Of a DNA stretch of 10,243 bases, positions 7,652-10,243 are shown piece after piece. Positions within the stretch are counted from its first letter, which is position 1; each line of letters begins with the position of its first letter. The stretch comes from Hirudo medicinalis. Lineage: Eukaryota > Annelida > Clitellata > Hirudinida > Hirudinidae. The translations under genes and the position numbers were made by a program. The stretch lies in contig MPNW01000650.1 of NCBI GenBank assembly GCA_011800805.1, forward strand, positions 55,234-65,476, read 5' to 3'. The notes beneath the pieces are model-generated. The model was not told the DNA's origin and made no database searches. It worked only from the letters and a program-made list of their open reading frames with translations.

Positions 7652-8129
7652 CTGTTGTAACTCGCAGTTAGTCGATTAAACCAAGACACTACATACAACT
7701 ACTTTATTCGCCAACGAATCCACACTACCTAACACACAACTAGGACTAGAACGAACAAAAGGGAAGTTGCCGCTCCTANCTGTTGTAACTCGCAGTTAGT
7801 CGATTAAACCAAGACACTACATACAACTACTTTATTCGCCAACGAATCCACACTACCTAACACACAACTAGGACTAGAACGAACAAAAGGGAAGTTGCCG
7901 CTCCTACATTAGCATAGATAGTTCAGTGCACCCACAACACCTTCTTATGCCGATCCTTACTTCCTTGACTGGAGCGACTATGAAAGCTCTCATTGGCTTC
8001 TTTATGTCGCTTACTGCATCGCTTGGAAGCCGACAACCTTCGACTAATGCGAGGCTCTCTTTGGCCTTCTGTGTCGATCGCGTCCACCCCAGTTGCCAAT
8101 GCGGCTATGAAAGCTCTCGGTGGCTTCTT
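7630..8129 (-). repeat. Array of alternating short repeat motifs
   Basis: Four related motifs share GCTCTC-NN-TGGC-(C)TTCT on the plus strand: 7630-7655, 7974-8002, 8047-8072 and 8101-8129. They fall into two alternating types. Motifs one and three share 24 of 26 bases (ATGCGAGGCTCTC...). Motifs two and four share 26 of 29 (GCG-CTATGAAAGCTCTC...). The last three are spaced 58 to 73 bases apart. The gap between the first and second holds the duplicated AC-rich block. Read on the minus strand they give short similar peptides such as ANESFHSRS, but I see no known protein domain. Confidence 0.55.
7652..7906. repeat. Perfect 127-bp tandem duplication around a single N; probable assembly artefact
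   Basis: Bases 7652-7778 and 7780-7906 are identical by eye and are separated only by an ambiguous N at 7779. Both copies end exactly at the N. That is the pattern left when two contigs with a 127-base terminal overlap are joined by a placeholder base instead of being merged. The block itself is AC-rich. On the minus strand it runs from TGTAGGAGCGG (from 7908) to TTACAACA (to 7781) and contains AATAAA (7831-7836, and 7703-7708 in the other copy). It could therefore be a short LTR with TG...CA ends. No target-site duplication is visible and the LTR reading is tentative. Confidence 0.75.
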
Positions 8130-8402
8130 CACGCCGTGTACTTAACAAATGCAAACCGGGGCCTAAATTTTCTTTGTAGCGGCAGTGGGGAGATAGAAAT
8201 TTTTAGGACCTGGCCACGGCCTTTAATTCGACTCCACTTGAATGGTGGTCGATGGTGATTTGCATGCCCGCGGCCGGCCCATACTTCCTGACAAAACCTC
8301 GTCTTTCGGCCAAGAAGTCGGCCCGGTCGTTTCGGTGGATCATTGATATCGGAGATCGACGGCTTTTTCCGGCTTTCATGCAGTGGCTTCGGAAGACTTC
8401 TT
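8130..8402. other. GC-rich spacer 3' of the third endonuclease relic
   Basis: This follows the minus-strand stop at 8403-8405 and may in part be that element's 3' untranslated region. It has an imperfect inverted repeat near 8162-8206 (CCTAAATTTTC against GAAATTTTTAGG) that could form a hairpin. It does not visibly match the 3' flank of the relic ending at 3751. Open frames here, such as 8252-8467 (+), lack recognisable motifs. Confidence 0.4.
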
Positions 8403-8786
8403 CTAGCTTCTCATTTGCCAGATCCAGAATGAGGCCGCTTCTGCAGCCTCAGACATCCTTGTCATAGCCTTTGTTCTTTCTCGGCTAGACAATCCAATCT
8501 TAGTGAGTAAAGCGTAAGTAAATGCCAACTAAGCCCCCTTGCGCCAATCTCGATGGGGAAGAGGTCTGTTCTGCAGCCTATCGCTTCCAGGTCCATCGAC
8601 AGATCTGCATACTTTTCCGCCTTGATCGCATTGCTGTATTCAAGTCTGTCCATCCAAGGTACCGTCAATTACACCGGCATCCGTCGACGTCGAGCACCAT
8701 GTCCGACCTCTTGCCACTTTCTATCAGCACCTGGGTTAAACGCGAAATATGTGCTACTGCAAAAGTTGGCATAGTCTCCTCAACAG
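8403..8786 (-). pseudogene. Second copy of restriction-like endonuclease C-terminus from a non-LTR retrotransposon
   Basis: Reading leftward, a decayed LLRRL...TQVL stretch leads to ESGKRSDMVLDV (compare ESGKRPDLVLAS in the first copy). A break follows, then LTVPWMDRLEYSNAIKAEKY up to IEIGARGL (open from about 8668). The frame then changes to GLSSRERTKAMTRMSEAAEA and SFWIWQMRS, with a TAG at 8403-8405. Over the LTVPW to GARGL core it matches the 3751-4645 relic at 26 of 44 residues, so it is a related but distinct subfamily. The catalytic PD has become SD, and the codon for the acidic residue before LTVPW is TAA, so the nuclease is dead. Only the last part of the element is present, as in a heavily 5'-truncated insertion. 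Confidence 0.78.
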
Positions 8787-9098
8787 AAAGGCAGAAACGT
8801 TGGGCTCAAATCTATATAAGTTCGTTGATTTGCTTGATAAAGAAGATTTGCAAACCACCTTGACACGAGGCTGTTTTCTGAGATTCTAAAAAAGAGTGGG
8901 ATTGGCAAGAAAAGATTTTGTCACTACCAACTACCAACGCAAGTTACACGAAGCATGGAACGATTAAGAAAACGCCAATGATATCAATGGTTTGATGAAA
9001 ATATGTAGCATTTTTATTGCAATAAATGAAATTTTCCGAAATTTCTTATTTTTTGTTTAGGGCCTTCGCAGTTTTGGTCATGCCTTTTAGATGCAGTA
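8787..9098. other. Spacer without a recognised gene; contains a palindromic double poly(A) hexamer
   Basis: No domain is recognisable. TTTATTGCAATAAA at 9013-9026 is a perfect 14-base palindrome that presents AATAAA on both strands. The rest is moderately AT-rich. Confidence 0.45.
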
Positions 9099-9696
9099 CA
9101 GGGCCATTAAAGCCGCGGTGATCGGGGTCCACTGCTTGATCGCGGCTTAAATTTTTATTGGTAATGCATATTTGACATGTAAACGAAATCACACAAAAAT
9201 TATAAGCACTTTTATTACATCAACAATGTAATAAACATTTTAATACATTTTTCTTTCAATACAAATTTTATTATCTAGAAAAATGTGAAGTGATATCAGC
9301 TTGCTTCTTGGTCTTTGAAGCTCTCATCTTGGCTTCAACTTCAACTGCAATGTCTTTACTTTGTCCCCCATAAGCTCGTAGTATTGTAAGACAACTTCCA
9401 TTCCTTTAACTGCATCATCAGCAGTTTATTTGGATCTCAAGATGATTAATTACTAAACATTTCAACTGAAATGTAATTTTGTAATAACAATATAGTTCAT
9501 TACTTGTTTATTTTTGTTTTATTTTATTGCCAAGTACTTCTGTAATTCCAAAATATTTCTTTAAAAAATGCGAATTATAATTTCAGCGGATTGGTATGCT
9601 ATGCCTCATTTGACGAGTGAATAAAAATTGGGATCCAAGGTTTTTCCGCGGCTTAAGCGAATTCGCGGTTTAATGGTCCGCAGCTTAACGGCCCTG
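9099..9696 (-). mobile_element. 598-bp pogo/Tigger-like DNA transposon, internally deleted
   Basis: The ends are inverted repeats. CAGGGCCATTAAAGCCGCGG at the left pairs with CAGGGCCGTTAAGCTGCGG read inward from 9696. Inverted similarity recurs further in (AATTTTTATT at 9150-9159 against 9620-9629). A CCGCGGCTTAA-type motif recurs near both ends: 9107-9118 (inverted), 9141-9150, 9646-9656, 9664-9673 and 9678-9688. Such TTAAGCCG-like subterminal repeats are typical of pogo/Tigger elements of the Tc1/mariner superfamily. The left flank is TA, the expected target; the right flank is TC, so one TA may have mutated. A transposase tail lies inside on the minus strand. A hAT origin, also with CAGGG-type ends, is the main alternative, but no 8-bp target duplication is seen. 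Confidence 0.7.
9271..9432 (-). pseudogene. Remnant of pogo/Tigger-type transposase C-terminus
   Basis: On the minus strand ADDAVKGMEVVLQYYELMGD is followed, after a one-frame shift, by SKDIAVEVEAKMRASKTKKQ and ADITSHFSR with a TAA stop at 9271-9273. A helical segment followed by a K/Q-rich stretch and an I-T-S-x-F ending is usual at the C-terminus of Tigger/pogo transposases. The DNA-binding and DDE catalytic parts are absent, so the element cannot make its own transposase. Minus-strand AATAAA just after the stop could have been its poly(A) signal. The assignment rests on the short ending plus the element's termini. Confidence 0.55.
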
Positions 9697-10243
9697 TCTC
9701 TTCTTTTAATCTTCCATTCTAATCTTCAATTAGTGAGCCACTTCACACTTAATTCTTTGTTTATGTGAGCTCCCTCTAAATGTTTGAAAAACTTTCCATG
9801 GTGTGGCTTGTTTGCTAGTTTTGACATTTTTTCGTTTTCTAATGATTTCTTCAATTGACAAATCAAATTTTTATTTTCAGGCAAGGTCATTAGTTCATAT
9901 TTTATCCGGATTTTATTGGCTTCTTTTTGCAATGAAAATTTTCTTTTGAGGTCATCATTCTTTCTTACCATTTGAATCAAACTGCCATTCTCTGACCGAA
10001 TATATTCTGCAAGACTCAGAATACTCTGCTGACGAAGGGATTGCAACTCAAGCAAACCTCTACCTCCATCTTTTCTTTTGATGTACAACCTGTCCACAAC
10101 TGCCCTTGGGTGATGCATTCCATTCATAGTCAATATCTTTCTTGTTTTTCTGTCCAGTTTTTCAATTTCAGATTTCAGCCATGGTAGAATACCAAAACTA
10201 TACATCATAACTGGTGTTGCTAAGCTGTTTATGGCCATTATTT
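9697..10243 (-). pseudogene. Reverse transcriptase C-terminal fragment of a second RLE-type non-LTR retrotransposon, runs off the right edge
   Basis: The frame is open from the right edge to 9726, with no need for the internal ATG at 10238 as a start. Conserved blocks in order are PVMMYSFGILPW, LDRKTRKILTMNGMHHPRA, VDRLYIKRKDGGRGLLEL and ELSVKWLTN. This is the region just after the palm domain in reverse transcriptases whose elements continue into a CCHC knuckle and endonuclease. After WLTN a stop appears, but another frame continues as NGRLKEET up to 9697, where the pogo-like element begins. The knuckle and endonuclease expected next are not recognisable on the other side of that element. 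The sequence differs clearly from the relics at 2465-4645, so it is another family. Confidence 0.75.

Noticed and set aside
7923..8258. Overlapping open frames on both strands in the GC-rich segment as genes
   Set aside because: Their length follows from GC-rich composition and the repeat motifs; no domain, signal peptide or splice structure supports them.
9411..9432. Minus-strand CTGATGA as a hammerhead ribozyme core
   Set aside because: The partner GAAA and flanking stems are absent, and the stretch is explained as transposase coding remnant.
9099..9696. hAT MITE based on CAGGG-type ends
   Set aside because: No 8-bp target duplication is visible, subterminal repeats look pogo-like, and the internal coding tail resembles Tigger/pogo transposases.

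Overview
The window reads as AT-rich nuclear DNA from an animal, most likely an invertebrate. Two protein-coding genes have a spliceosomal intron, their proteins carry secretory signal peptides and the ten-cysteine Ly6/uPAR pattern, and the rest is decayed eukaryotic transposons in long AT-rich spacers. I cannot name the species or phylum from the sequence alone. There are no bacterial-style operons, ribosome binding sites, rRNA, tRNA or CRISPR arrays.

Layout from left to right: a hAT-like transposase fragment on the minus strand runs off the left edge (1-215). An AT-rich upstream region with a TATA-like box precedes Ly6 gene 1 on the plus strand (1020-1565, one intron). AT-rich spacer follows. 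A plus-strand relic of a non-LTR retrotransposon (2465-3397) holds pieces of the reverse transcriptase with the catalytic core deleted. A minus-strand relic of a related element (3751-4645) carries the CCHC zinc knuckle and restriction-like endonuclease. An (AT)n tract, a diverged second copy of an intergenic repeat, a TTAA tract and a 15-bp minisatellite lead to Ly6 gene 2 on the minus strand (5533-6119, one intron). After about 1.4 kb of AT-rich sequence comes a GC-rich mosaic (7490-8402). It contains an alternating short-motif array and a perfect 127-bp duplication flush against a single N. A third endonuclease relic (8403-8786, minus), a 598-bp deleted pogo/Tigger-like DNA transposon (9099-9696), and a reverse-transcriptase fragment from a second endonuclease-type non-LTR family (9697-10243, minus) close the window.

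The two Ly6 genes are paralogues: each has ten mature cysteines in the same order and one phase-1 intron at the same place, nine residues after the fifth cysteine. They face each other across 4 kb of transposon debris. They look like members of a local Ly6 family broken up by insertions. Both would encode small secreted or membrane-tethered three-finger proteins; no ligand can be inferred.

The window does not show a convincing undescribed multi-gene system. The points most worth checking are the Ly6 pair with its two in-frame acceptors, the pogo-like element sitting in a reverse transcriptase, the internally deleted reverse transcriptase relic, and the likely assembly error at 7652-7906.
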